12,107 nt of DNA, taken from NCBI GenBank assembly GCA_963589585.1, contig CAVALG010000076.1:1-12107 (forward strand). Reading direction: 5' to 3'. Within the stretch, counting starts at the first letter, position 1. Each line of letters starts with the position of its first letter. Source of the stretch: CAVALG01 sp963589585 (GTDB lineage: Bacteria; Bacillota; Clostridia; Oscillospirales; Acutalibacteraceae). The notes beneath the pieces are model-generated. The model saw nothing but the letters and a program-made list of their open reading frames with translations, made no database searches and was not told the DNA's origin. Made by a program: the position numbers and the translations under genes. Of the stretch, positions 1 to 6,400 are shown piece after piece.

Positions 1-35
1 AGGTAGATACATAGTGGTTTTCTATGTGTCTACCT
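1..35 (+). terminator. Rho-independent terminator of an upstream gene outside the window
   Basis: Bases 1-14 pair with 22-35 (14 bp with one G-U wobble, 7-nt loop), and a T-rich run TTTATTTTA follows. This is the normal shape of an intrinsic terminator for a + strand gene ending left of the window. The stem may extend beyond base 1. Confidence 0.75.
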
Positions 36-56
36 TTATTTTACTATTGCACTGAT

Positions 57-106
57 GAGGGAGGTGGGTTTTGCCCAACGGGCAAAACTCGGAGGGAGAG
101 AAAAAC
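57..106 (+). repeat. Modular GAGGGAG hairpin repeat, copy 1
   Basis: The order is GAGGGAGGTGG (57-67), a perfect 9-bp stem GTTTTGCCC/GGGCAAAAC (68-76 with 80-88, loop AAC), then CGGAGGGAGAGAAAA. The same order (GAGGGAG, variable perfect stem, GAGGGAGAGAAAA) recurs at 1888-1934 with a different stem sequence, so this is a repeat family and not a gene. Repeats of this general look are common between genes in gut Clostridia (from memory, not checked). Confidence 0.7.
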
Positions 107-122
107 TAACGGTAATCTCAGT

Positions 123-230
123 TTACCGTCCATCCGCAATTTGGCGGTACGCAAACACTTACCGCCACTGGGCGAGGGTGCGGGTGTCCGGTGGACACCT
201 GACGCGAAGCAGAAGCACCGACCGAGGCGG
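123..230 (+). repeat. Left arm of a long imperfect inverted repeat
   Basis: This arm is the reverse complement, with interruptions, of 1715-1826. Three blocks match perfectly: 123-133 with 1816-1826 (11 nt), 176-200 with 1746-1770 (25 nt) and 211-230 with 1715-1734 (20 nt). They occur in mirrored order over arms of 108 and 112 nt. Inside the arm are small palindromes, GGTGTCC/GGACACC (183-189 with 193-199) and GGCGGT/ACCGCC (143-148 with 161-166). Together the arms bracket the TasA-like gene at 344-1522. Confidence 0.8.
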
Positions 231-273
231 CGGAAGTTTGGTATAAGTTAAAACCATACATTTAACAACCTTG

Positions 274-306
274 GTGTTTACACGGTTAAACCCGTGTTTA
301 CATATT
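274..306 (+). promoter_or_regulatory. Candidate promoter/operator of the TasA-like gene
   Basis: A 9-nt direct repeat GTGTTTACA occurs at 274-282 and 294-302, exactly 20 bp apart, with a small dyad ACACGG/CCGTGT (280-285 with 292-297) between them. TTTACA (277-282) could be a -35 element with CATATT (301-306) as -10 at an 18-bp spacing. The promoter reading is weak; the repeat itself is plain in the sequence. Confidence 0.35.
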
Positions 307-343
307 GTCATTAAAAAATATTAAAATAAGGAGGAAACAAAAA

Positions 344-1522
344 ATGACAAACAGCAAATCCACCAAACGGGCATTGTTGACAAGCGTACTTGCAGTTCTT
401 ATGTGCGTTGCAATGCTCATCGGTACCACTTTCGCGTGGTTTACCGATACTGCAAGTACTGCGGTAAACAAGATTCAAGCAGGTAATCTTGATGTACAAT
501 TAGAGTATAGCAAAGATTTTGACGAATGGAAAAAAGTAGACGACACAACTAAGGTGTTTGAGGACAGCACCCTGTGGGAACCCGGTCGTACAGAAGTCGT
601 ATATCTTCGTGTTAAGAATGCAGGAACTCTTGCACTGAAGTATACTCTCGGTCTGTATAACCTCTACGAAAGCAGAGGAAAAAATGTTGCAAATGAATTC
701 TATTATCTTGGCAACTTTGTGAAGCTGGGCGCAGTGGAAGCCACCGGAGCATATGCAGATCGTGCAGCGGCAATCAATGCTGTAGACGCTGAAGCCCAAA
801 CACTCAGGAGTATTGGAGATAATGGCGTTGTCGGTGCAAGTCTCGAGCCGAATGAAACCAAGACATATGCAATGGTCGTTTATATGCCCACTACTGTCGG
901 CAACGAGGCAAATCCGAAGAATGCAGGTTGGGCCGCAAAGGTTTCTTTTGGTATCAGAGTAAGCGCTACACAGGCAATGTCTGAATCGGATTCGTTTGAC
1001 AATACATATGACGAAAAGGCTTCTACTGTTTTGTCGGCAGTCAGCGCTTCTTACGGAACTCACGAAATCACCGAGAATATTCAAGCTAACGGACATCTTG
1101 GTGCAGTTCAGTCTGAAAAAACTGCTCAGTTCACCATCAACGCCGATGTATACGCAGTATACAACAAGGGCACCGATGGCGTCGGTGCAGCGATGGCTGT
1201 TTGTGCCGATGGAAACAGTAAAGTTATCATCAATGGTGGTGATTTCCGTCAGGTCAGTGTACCCGATGACGACCCTGTTTGTGATTTGATTTATGCGCTC
1301 GGCAATGCTCAGATTGAGATTAACGGCGGTACTTTTAAGGCTGTGACTCCTGCCAACACCTTGAACTGCAAGGATGGCTCCAACGCAAAAATCACTGTCA
1401 AGGGCGGCAGCTTCTATAAGTATGACCCGTCTAACCCGACCCTCGGTGACAATGAAGTTATTGTTGCAGCAGGCTACCATGTAGAGCAAGTTGGCGATTG
1501 GTTCAATGTTGTTGCCGATTAA
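344..1522 (+). CDS. TasA/camelysin-like exported protein with SipW-type signal peptide and beta-helix-like tail
   Basis: A 392-aa protein probably exported to the cell surface or biofilm matrix. The start is ATG 344, preceded by AAGGAGG at 328-334; an in-frame TTG at 305 has no such site. Residues 8-31 are a basic-hydrophobic signal ending in FAWFTD (30-35), the pattern of SipW-processed proteins such as TasA and camelysin. Residues ~45-215 look like the TasA-type beta domain (NKIQAGNLDV, LWEPGRTEVVYLRVKNAGT). The C-terminal third carries three spaced motifs, INGGDF (N297), INGGTF (N327) and VKGGSF (K353), 26-30 residues apart, as in right-handed beta-helix surface proteins, and ends GYHVEQVGDWFNVV. 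No LPXTG anchor is seen. It is the only gene inside the inverted repeat pair. The exact role (fibre subunit, adhesin) is inferred; no SipW peptidase gene lies in the window. Confidence 0.8.
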   Translation: MTNSKSTKRALLTSVLAVLMCVAMLIGTTFAWFTDTASTAVNKIQAGNLDVQLEYSKDFDEWKKVDDTTKVFEDSTLWEPGRTEVVYLRVKNAGTLALKYTLGLYNLYESRGKNVANEFYYLGNFVKLGAVEATGAYADRAAAINAVDAEAQTLRSIGDNGVVGASLEPNETKTYAMVVYMPTTVGNEANPKNAGWAAKVSFGIRVSATQAMSESDSFDNTYDEKASTVLSAVSASYGTHEITENIQANGHLGAVQSEKTAQFTINADVYAVYNKGTDGVGAAMAVCADGNSKVIINGGDFRQVSVPDDDPVCDLIYALGNAQIEINGGTFKAVTPANTLNCKDGSNAKITVKGGSFYKYDPSNPTLGDNEVIVAAGYHVEQVGDWFNVVAD

Positions 1523-1547
1523 TAGACAATTATAAAGAGTCTCAAGT

Positions 1548-1612
1548 CCTCTCCACCTCTGGGTGGAGGGGCAATCAAAGGGTATAAGTAAAGATTTATG
1601 CCTTTTGATTGC
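1548..1612 (+). repeat. Tandem double hairpin downstream of the TasA-like gene
   Basis: The first stem pairs 1548-1557 with 1562-1571 (10 bp, one G-U, loop TCTG). The second is an imperfect hairpin, GCAATCAAA (1571-1579) with TTTGATTGC (1604-1612), plus partial inner pairing. No T-run follows the first stem, so it is a poor terminator. The layout (C/G-rich first stem, then variable second stem) resembles the repeat at 1876-1934, so this may be a diverged third member. It lies 25 nt after the stop codon and may protect the mRNA 3' end. Confidence 0.5.
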
Positions 1613-1714
1613 TCAAAATCAAACGCTTATAACAGATAAATTTAGTCTATGCACCACAAATTCCAAACAGCATATGAAAATTAACTTTATATATCTCTCT
1701 TTCCGTTTCAGCTA

Positions 1715-1826
1715 CCGCCTCGGTCGGTGCTTCTCTGCTTCGCAGAGGTGTCCACCGGACACCCGCACCCCCGTCAGGTGGAGGCAAGAGCCTTGTGCAT
1801 ACCGCTGAAAAGAGAATGGACGGTAA
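1715..1826 (-). repeat. Right arm of the long imperfect inverted repeat
   Basis: Mirror copy of 123-230, with perfect blocks at 1715-1734, 1746-1770 and 1816-1826. This arm keeps a clean 6-bp hairpin CTCTGC/GCAGAG (1733-1738 with 1742-1747) where the left arm has a degenerate version. The stretch 1523-2011 between the two exported-protein genes holds this arm and two modular hairpin repeats; no credible coding sequence was seen in it. Confidence 0.8.
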
Positions 1827-1875
1827 TATATATTTGTCGTCTGTCTTTCATCTGCCATTATCCACAAACATCTTG

Positions 1876-1934
1876 GCTCCCTCTGACGAGGGAGCTGGCA
1901 AAAATCTTTGATTTTTGACTGAGGGAGAGAAAAG
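1876..1934 (+). repeat. Modular GAGGGAG hairpin repeat, copy 2
   Basis: The first stem is GCTCCCTC/GAGGGAGC (1876-1883 with 1888-1895, loop TGAC). The second is CAAAAATC/GATTTTTG (1899-1906 with 1910-1917, loop TTT). GAGGGAGAGAAAAG follows at 1921-1934. The flanks match copy 1 (57-106) in the same orientation, but the internal stem has a different sequence and is still perfectly paired. Confidence 0.75.
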
Positions 1935-1984
1935 CCGATAATAAGCAGTATTCTTTGTCTGTTTAGGGGCTGCCGTTACACACC

Positions 1985-1990
1985 TATAAT
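1985..1990 (+). promoter_or_regulatory. Possible -10 element for the second exported protein
   Basis: A perfect TATAAT lies 21 nt upstream of the TTG start. No convincing -35 is seen (TTTAGG at 1962-1967, 17 bp away, is poor). Transcription from here would begin at about 1997, right at the ribosome binding site, giving a very short leader. A chance match is possible. Confidence 0.25.
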
Positions 1991-2011
1991 GTCTATGAAA
2001 GGTGGCATATC

Positions 2012-2713
2012 TTGAAAACCGTAAAAAGAGTATATAGAAAGAAAGTACATAAAAAAGAACACAATGCCGACCTACACGCTTTGGCGCTTGCTATGATTGC
2101 AATAATCGCCTGTATGGTTTCGCTTTGCGGTGCAAGTTGGGCTTGGTTTACCGCCTCGACTTCAACAGGCACAACCGCTATACACTCTGCAACCTTTGGT
2201 ATTAACGGTGTAACACTTAAAAATAATGGCAGCGGTACACAAGCACCGATAACAGCGGACGGGAACGGGAAATACACAGCAACCCTTGAAGCCGGTTTTT
2301 ATGCTTTAAATTTTAAAGCTGACGAAAGCAACAGCGCAAACGGTTACTGCGTGATTACCGTAACAGCAGACGGCGAAACAGCCGGAACGCCTTACTACAC
2401 TGAAAAAATAAACGGCAACAGCTTTTCGCTTACCATTAAAACCGGCAAAAAAATTATAGTGAGTATTGAACCGCATTGGGGAAACATACCCGAGCAGGCA
2501 AGTCCATTAACAAGCGGCGGTTTAATACATATAGCAGACACAGGTGAAAATAAGTCTGAAGCAAAAAGCGGTGTTCCCGAACCGCAAACGGCAACGCCGC
2601 CAACCGTGCAAGCCGAACAGGCAACGCCGGAAACCGGCAAGTCTGTACCCGAAACCGAACAGAAAGGCCCCGAAAGCGATAAGGCAACTTCCCCTGCCGA
2701 CGAAATCAATTAA
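2012..2713 (+). CDS. Exported protein with SipW-type signal peptide and Pro/Glu/Thr-rich tail
   Basis: A 233-aa secreted or membrane-tethered protein of unknown function. The start is TTG 2012, chosen because AAAGGTGG (1998-2005) sits 6 nt upstream and the very basic N-terminus (KTVKRVYRKKVHKK) then precedes the hydrophobic segment at residues 23-41. SWAWFTAST (42-50) follows, matching the W-A-W-F-T motif of SipW substrates. Residues ~50-175 are predicted to be beta-rich (TATLEAGFYALNF, GYCVITVTADG, SFSLTIKTGKKIIVSIEPHW). Residues ~182-233 are a low-complexity Pro/Glu/Thr/Lys tail with an in-frame 30-nt-period repeat of GGCAACGCCG (2590, 2620). No LPXTG or second membrane segment is seen. Outside the signal it does not look like a copy of the upstream protein. 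It may be an accessory or anchor subunit of the same surface structure; this is inference. Confidence 0.7.
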   Translation: MKTVKRVYRKKVHKKEHNADLHALALAMIAIIACMVSLCGASWAWFTASTSTGTTAIHSATFGINGVTLKNNGSGTQAPITADGNGKYTATLEAGFYALNFKADESNSANGYCVITVTADGETAGTPYYTEKINGNSFSLTIKTGKKIIVSIEPHWGNIPEQASPLTSGGLIHIADTGENKSEAKSGVPEPQTATPPTVQAEQATPETGKSVPETEQKGPESDKATSPADEIN

Positions 2714-2726
2714 ATACACAAAACAC

Positions 2727-2760
2727 AAGCCGCAGCGGAGCAAAAATTCCGTTGCGGCTT
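2727..2760. terminator. Bidirectional terminator between the exported-protein gene and clpX
   Basis: A 13-bp stem, 2727-2739 with 2748-2760 (one G-U), encloses an 8-nt loop. It lies 13 nt after the + strand stop at 2713 and 32 nt after the clpX stop on the - strand. On the - strand the stem is followed by a T-rich run (TGTGTTTTGTGTATTT), so termination is better supported for clpX than for the + strand gene. Confidence 0.75.
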
Positions 2761-2792
2761 ATACATTTAGGTTTTAAACTTTGGGGAAACGG

Positions 2793-4052
2793 TTACGCTG
2801 TTTCCTTATCTTTTTTCTTTCTTGTTATTTTGGGTTTACCCGTACCGTTTACCGCGTCCGCAGTTATTGTAACGCGGCTTACCGTATCGTCAGACGGTAT
2901 TTTAAACATAAGCGGACCCAAAACACCCTCAATAATTGAGCGTAATCCTCTTGCGCCTGTTTTGCGTTTAATAGTCAATTTGGCTATCTCGGTAATTGCA
3001 TTATGCTCGAATTCAAGTTCCACCCCGTCCATTCTAAACAGTTCTTTATACTGATTTATTATGGAGTTTTTGGGGTCGGTCATGATTTTTGCAAGCATAT
3101 CTTCGGTCATAGGCGAAAGGGTTGTAACGACAGGAAGCCTGCCCACAAGTTCGGGGATAAGGCCGTACCTTGTAAGGTCCTGATGTGTAGCCTTTTCAAG
3201 GATGTTTTCCTCCTCTATTTGGCGTTTGGATTTAACCTCTGCCCCAAATCCTACGCCGCTGTTTTTATTAACGCGGCGGCCGATAATCTGCTCAATACCG
3301 TCAAATGCGCCTGCGCATATAAACAGGATATTCTTTGTATTAATTTGTATAAATTCCTGCTGCGGATGTTTTCTTCCGCCCTGCGGCGGTACATTTGAAA
3401 CAGTACCCTCAAGAATTTTAAGCAGTGCCTGCTGAACACCTTCGCCGCTTACATCACGGGTTATAGATGTGTTCTCTGACTTTCTTGCTATTTTATCAAT
3501 CTCATCAACATAAATTATACCGTGTTCCGCTTTTTCAATATCAAAATCGGCTGCCTGTATAAGGCGCAGCAGGATATTTTCAACATCCTCGCCGACATAG
3601 CCGGCTTCGGTTAATGTTGTAGCGTCGGTTATCGCAATCGGGATATCAAGAAAACGGGCAAGCGTTTCGGCAAGCAGGGTTTTGCCCACGCCTGTAGGGC
3701 CGAGCATTAAGATATTGCTTTTGCCTATTTCAACATCGCTGTCGCCATTGTAGAACACTCTTTTATAGTGGTTATACACGGCTACGCTAAGCGCAATTTT
3801 CGCCTCGTCCTGACCTATAACATACCTATCAAGATATTCTTTAATTTCAGCGGGTTTGGGGAGTTTAAAATCCTCTTTTTTACTGCTTTTTTTCTTAAAG
3901 GTCGAGTTTTCCATTATCAGCGAATGGCAAACTTCAACACAATCGTCGCAAATATAAGCGTCTATTCCCGAAATAAAATGTTCAACCTCATCCTGCATTC
4001 TGCCGCAAAAAGAGCAGCGCATTCCTTTGTTGTTATCCTTGTTATTCGGCAT
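2793..4052 (-). CDS. clpX: ATP-dependent Clp protease ATP-binding subunit ClpX
   Basis: A 419-aa AAA+ unfoldase that recognises substrates, unfolds them with ATP and feeds them to ClpP. Visible in order: an N-terminal zinc-binding domain with four Cys (C13, C16, C35, C38); Walker A GPTGVGKT (118-125); the GYVG pore loop (151-154) that grips substrate; Walker B IIYVDEIDK (179-187); the VGF loop (267-269) that docks on ClpP; and a sensor-2 GARGLRSI near the C-terminus. The length is typical. The start is ATG 4052; its AAGGGG ribosome site (4063-4068) overlaps the clpP stop codon, so the two are probably translated in step. It is the last gene of the tig-clpP-clpX group; the lon gene often found next in related bacteria is absent, and the convergent terminator lies instead. 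Confidence 0.97.
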   Translation of the reverse strand: MPNNKDNNKGMRCSFCGRMQDEVEHFISGIDAYICDDCVEVCHSLIMENSTFKKKSSKKEDFKLPKPAEIKEYLDRYVIGQDEAKIALSVAVYNHYKRVFYNGDSDVEIGKSNILMLGPTGVGKTLLAETLARFLDIPIAITDATTLTEAGYVGEDVENILLRLIQAADFDIEKAEHGIIYVDEIDKIARKSENTSITRDVSGEGVQQALLKILEGTVSNVPPQGGRKHPQQEFIQINTKNILFICAGAFDGIEQIIGRRVNKNSGVGFGAEVKSKRQIEEENILEKATHQDLTRYGLIPELVGRLPVVTTLSPMTEDMLAKIMTDPKNSIINQYKELFRMDGVELEFEHNAITEIAKLTIKRKTGARGLRSIIEGVLGPLMFKIPSDDTVSRVTITADAVNGTGKPKITRKKKDKETA

Positions 4053-4066
4053 TAAATATCAGCCCC

Positions 4067-4657
4067 TTATTCTCTGTTGGTAATTACTTTATCTATAAGG
4101 CCGTATTCGCACGCCTCTGCAGCCGACATAAAGTTATCACGGTCGGTATCGTGCTCGATAACCTCAAGCGGTTTGCCCGTAGCGTCAGCCAATATATTGT
4201 TTATGGTTTCGCGTATTTTTTTGATATGGTTAGCGTGGATAAGGATATCGGTTGCCTGGCCCTCCGCCTGTCCGAGCGGCTGATGAATCATAATTTCGCT
4301 GTTAGGCAGGGCATATCTCTTGCCTTTTTCGCCTGCAGCCAAAAGGAAAGCACCCATACTTGCCGCCATACCCACACATATGGTACTTACATCGCACTTA
4401 ATATACTTCATTGTATCATAAATAGCCATACCCGCGCTTACAGAGCCGCCGGGGCTGTTGATATAGAAATGGATATCCTTTTCCGGGTCCTTTCCCTCAA
4501 GATACAAAAGCTGAGCAATGATAAGGCTTGCGGAAGCGTTATCGACCTGGTCGTGCAGCATAACTATACGGTCATTGAGCAGTCTTGAAAAAATATCATA
4601 AGAACGCTCACCCCTGCTTGTTTGTTCAATAACATACGGCACTAAATTCATATTCAT
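4067..4657 (-). CDS. clpP: ATP-dependent Clp protease proteolytic subunit ClpP
   Basis: A 196-aa serine peptidase that forms the double-heptamer chamber of ClpXP in the cytoplasm. The catalytic triad is visible: Ser100 in MAASMGAF, His125 in MIHQPLG and Asp174 in DTDRDNFMS. The oxyanion-strand motif INSPGGSV (66-73) and the N-terminal LVPYVIEQT segment, processed in many family members, are also present. The start is ATG 4657 with AAGGAGG at 4666-4672 (8-nt spacing); a second in-frame ATG lies at 4651. It follows tig by 120 nt, including a hairpin, and precedes clpX by 14 nt. Confidence 0.97.
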   Translation of the reverse strand: MNMNLVPYVIEQTSRGERSYDIFSRLLNDRIVMLHDQVDNASASLIIAQLLYLEGKDPEKDIHFYINSPGGSVSAGMAIYDTMKYIKCDVSTICVGMAASMGAFLLAAGEKGKRYALPNSEIMIHQPLGQAEGQATDILIHANHIKKIRETINNILADATGKPLEVIEHDTDRDNFMSAAEACEYGLIDKVITNRE

Positions 4658-4696
4658 AATTATTGCCTCCTTTTATTTCGGTAAACCGTTATGATT

Positions 4697-4724
4697 AGGG
4701 TGGGAAGAAATATCTGCCCACCCT
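4697..4724. other. Stem-loop between tig and clpP
   Basis: AGGGTGGG (4697-4704) pairs perfectly with CCCACCCT (4717-4724) around a 12-nt loop. In the direction of tig-clpP transcription no T-run follows, so it is a weak terminator at best and could instead tune clpP expression or protect the tig mRNA end. On the + strand it is followed by ATTTTTAAA, but no + strand gene leads into it. Confidence 0.6.
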
Positions 4725-4777
4725 ATTTTTAAATATTATGAACCGATAATTCTAAATATAAACGCCAAAGCGCAGGT

Positions 4778-6304
4778 TTATTTGGTCTCATCGGCCTTTT
4801 TTGTTTTTGTTGCCGCCTTTTTAGCGGTTGATTTAGCAGCAGTTGTTTTAGCAGTGCCGGTTTTTGCGGCAGCTTTCTTAGCAGGTGCTTTTTTCTCGGT
4901 TGTTGACTCTGCTGTTTTTTTGGTTGCAGTTTTCTTTGCGGCGGTTGATTTAGTCGCCGTTTTCTTTGCGGCAGGTTTTTTGGCAGCTTTCGCGGTTTTT
5001 TCCTCGCTCTTTGCTTCAACATCGGCAATGTCAGCCTCAGCCTTGACAAAGTCAAGCGCCTTTGAAACAAGCAGGTCTTTTTCAAGTTCCGAAGACGGAA
5101 TATAATTTTTAATATCTTCGGCTTTCATAGAATACTGCGAAGCAAGTTTTTCATACTCCGCATTGATATCTTCCTCCGAAACGCTCAATTTCTCAAGTGC
5201 GGCTATTTTTTCAAGTGCAAGCCTTATTTTAACCTGCATTTCAGCCTGCGGCATAAGGTTCTTTTTAAGGTCCGCTACGGTTGAACCCGTGTATTTCATA
5301 TAGGTATCAAGGTCCATACCCTGCATTTGCAGTCTGTAACCGAAGTCCTGAACGCTCTGGTCGGCCTTTTTATCAATCATAGCCTGCGGAATTTCGGCTT
5401 TAATGAGTTCGGCAAGCTGTTTAACTATCTGGTCCTCGGCATCTGCGTCGGCAGCGGCTGATTTTCTTTCCTCCGCTTTCTTTTTGAGATCGGCTTTAAG
5501 TTCGTCGATAGTATCAAACTCGCTGACATCCTTTGCAAACTCATCATCAACTTCGGGGAGTTCGCGTTTCTTTATCTCGTGCAGTTTAACTTTAAATACG
5601 GCGTCCTTACCTTTAAGTTCCTCTGCATTGTAGTCTTCAGGGAATTTAACATTAACATCAAATTCATCGCCTGCGTTGTGACCTACTATCTGGTCTTCAA
5701 ATCCGGGAATAAATGCTCCCGAACCCAAAGTAAGCGAATAATGCTCTGCCTTGCCGCCGTCAAACGCCTTACCGTCAACATATCCGTCAAAATCAATATC
5801 GGTAATATCGCCGTTTTCGGCAGCCCTGTCTTCAACTGTTATAACGCGCGCGTTACGGTCAGCCATACGGGAAATTTCGCCGTCAACCTCTTCGTCGGTT
5901 ACTTTCGGGATAACGCGTTCAGCCTTAAGTCCTTTATATCCGTCAATTTCAACTTCGGGCTTAACGGTAATTACAACCTTAAACTCAACACCGTTTTCCT
6001 TGTTCATCGATACAAGGTCAAAATCAATCTTATCGTCAACAAATTCAAGACCCGATTCGGCAATAGCGCCCTCAACAGCGTCGGGATAAAGTATGTTCAG
6101 TGCATCTTCAAAGAATACATTCTCACCGTAAAATTTCTCAATTATTTTCTTAGGAGCTTTGCCCTTTCTGAATCCCTGAATATTGATTTTACCTACTTCA
6201 TTGCGGTATGCCTCGTCAATTGCTTTGTTGAAATCATCCGCACTTACGGTAATATCAAGTTCATAGCGGTTAGTATCAACCTTTTTAGATCCTTTTAAGC
6301 TCAT
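4778..6304 (-). CDS. tig: Trigger factor (ribosome-associated chaperone and peptidyl-prolyl isomerase) with Lys/Ala/Thr-rich tail
   Basis: A 508-aa chaperone that binds the ribosome near the tunnel exit and shields nascent chains. The start is ATG 6304 (MSLKGSKKVD), with GGAGG at 6313-6317, rather than an upstream ATG at 6331 that lacks such a site and lies in the promoter. The N-terminal domain holds the ribosome-docking loop GFRKGKAP (44-51). An FKBP-type PPIase domain spans ~160-245 (GSGAFIPGFE at 194-203), and a helical chaperone C-domain spans ~255-425. Residues 430-508 are extra: 65 of 79 are Lys, Ala or Thr (25 K, 23 A, 17 T), like histone H1 or AlgP-type tails. Usual family length is ~430. 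clpP and clpX follow. Confidence 0.95.
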   Translation of the reverse strand: MSLKGSKKVDTNRYELDITVSADDFNKAIDEAYRNEVGKINIQGFRKGKAPKKIIEKFYGENVFFEDALNILYPDAVEGAIAESGLEFVDDKIDFDLVSMNKENGVEFKVVITVKPEVEIDGYKGLKAERVIPKVTDEEVDGEISRMADRNARVITVEDRAAENGDITDIDFDGYVDGKAFDGGKAEHYSLTLGSGAFIPGFEDQIVGHNAGDEFDVNVKFPEDYNAEELKGKDAVFKVKLHEIKKRELPEVDDEFAKDVSEFDTIDELKADLKKKAEERKSAAADADAEDQIVKQLAELIKAEIPQAMIDKKADQSVQDFGYRLQMQGMDLDTYMKYTGSTVADLKKNLMPQAEMQVKIRLALEKIAALEKLSVSEEDINAEYEKLASQYSMKAEDIKNYIPSSELEKDLLVSKALDFVKAEADIADVEAKSEEKTAKAAKKPAAKKTATKSTAAKKTATKKTAESTTEKKAPAKKAAAKTGTAKTTAAKSTAKKAATKTKKADETK

Positions 6305-6334
6305 TTCAATAACCTCCAATAAATTATCCATAAT

Positions 6335-6363
6335 ACTATATCACACTGTGAGCAATTTTTCTA
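6335..6363 (-). promoter_or_regulatory. Extended -10 promoter of tig
   Basis: On the - strand, TGATATAGT (6343-6335) is an extended -10 (TGn plus TATAGT). TAGAAA (6363-6358), 17 bp upstream, matches TTGACA at four of six positions. Initiation would be about 30 nt before the tig start. A short dyad TCACA-C-TGTGA (6341-6351) overlaps the extended element. No CIRCE or CtsR-type box was recognised, so heat-shock control by those repressors is not supported here. Confidence 0.5.
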
Positions 6364-6400
6364 CACCTAAATTGAAAAAAATAAGATTTTTTTGTTATTT

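Noticed and set aside
24..251. Short + strand frames in the left intergenic repeat region
   Set aside because: They run through a terminator, a modular hairpin repeat and an inverted-repeat arm, and their products are basic and low in information.
500..1489. 329-aa open frame on the - strand opposite the TasA-like gene
   Set aside because: The + strand frame has a strong ribosome site, a signal peptide and domain motifs. The antisense frame has none and a Cys/Ile/Ser-rich composition typical of a shadow frame.
1563..1918. Two short + strand frames (81 and 63 aa) between the exported-protein genes
   Set aside because: They cross hairpin repeats and the right inverted-repeat arm and have no ribosome site; reading frames there are a by-product of the repeats.
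57..1934. CRISPR array
   Set aside because: The repeats are few, unevenly spaced, partly inverted and have no regular spacers; no cas genes are present.
4697..4730. + strand terminator between tig and clpP
   Set aside because: The stem plus ATTTTT looks like a terminator on the + strand, but there is no + strand gene upstream; treated as an intergenic stem-loop of the - strand transcript.
5579..6298. 239-aa open frame on the + strand opposite tig
   Set aside because: Trigger factor is unmistakable on the other strand; the + frame is Phe/Asn/Val-rich with no ribosome site or recognisable motif.
6341..6351. TCACA-C-TGTGA dyad at the tig promoter as a CRP-type operator
   Set aside because: It is only 11 nt long, lacks the normal 6-bp centre of a CRP site and overlaps the extended -10; kept only as a note with the promoter.
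6305..6400. CIRCE or CtsR heat-shock operator upstream of tig-clpP-clpX
   Set aside because: Neither the TTAGCACTC/GAGTGCTAA inverted repeat nor GGTCAAA-type direct repeats are present.
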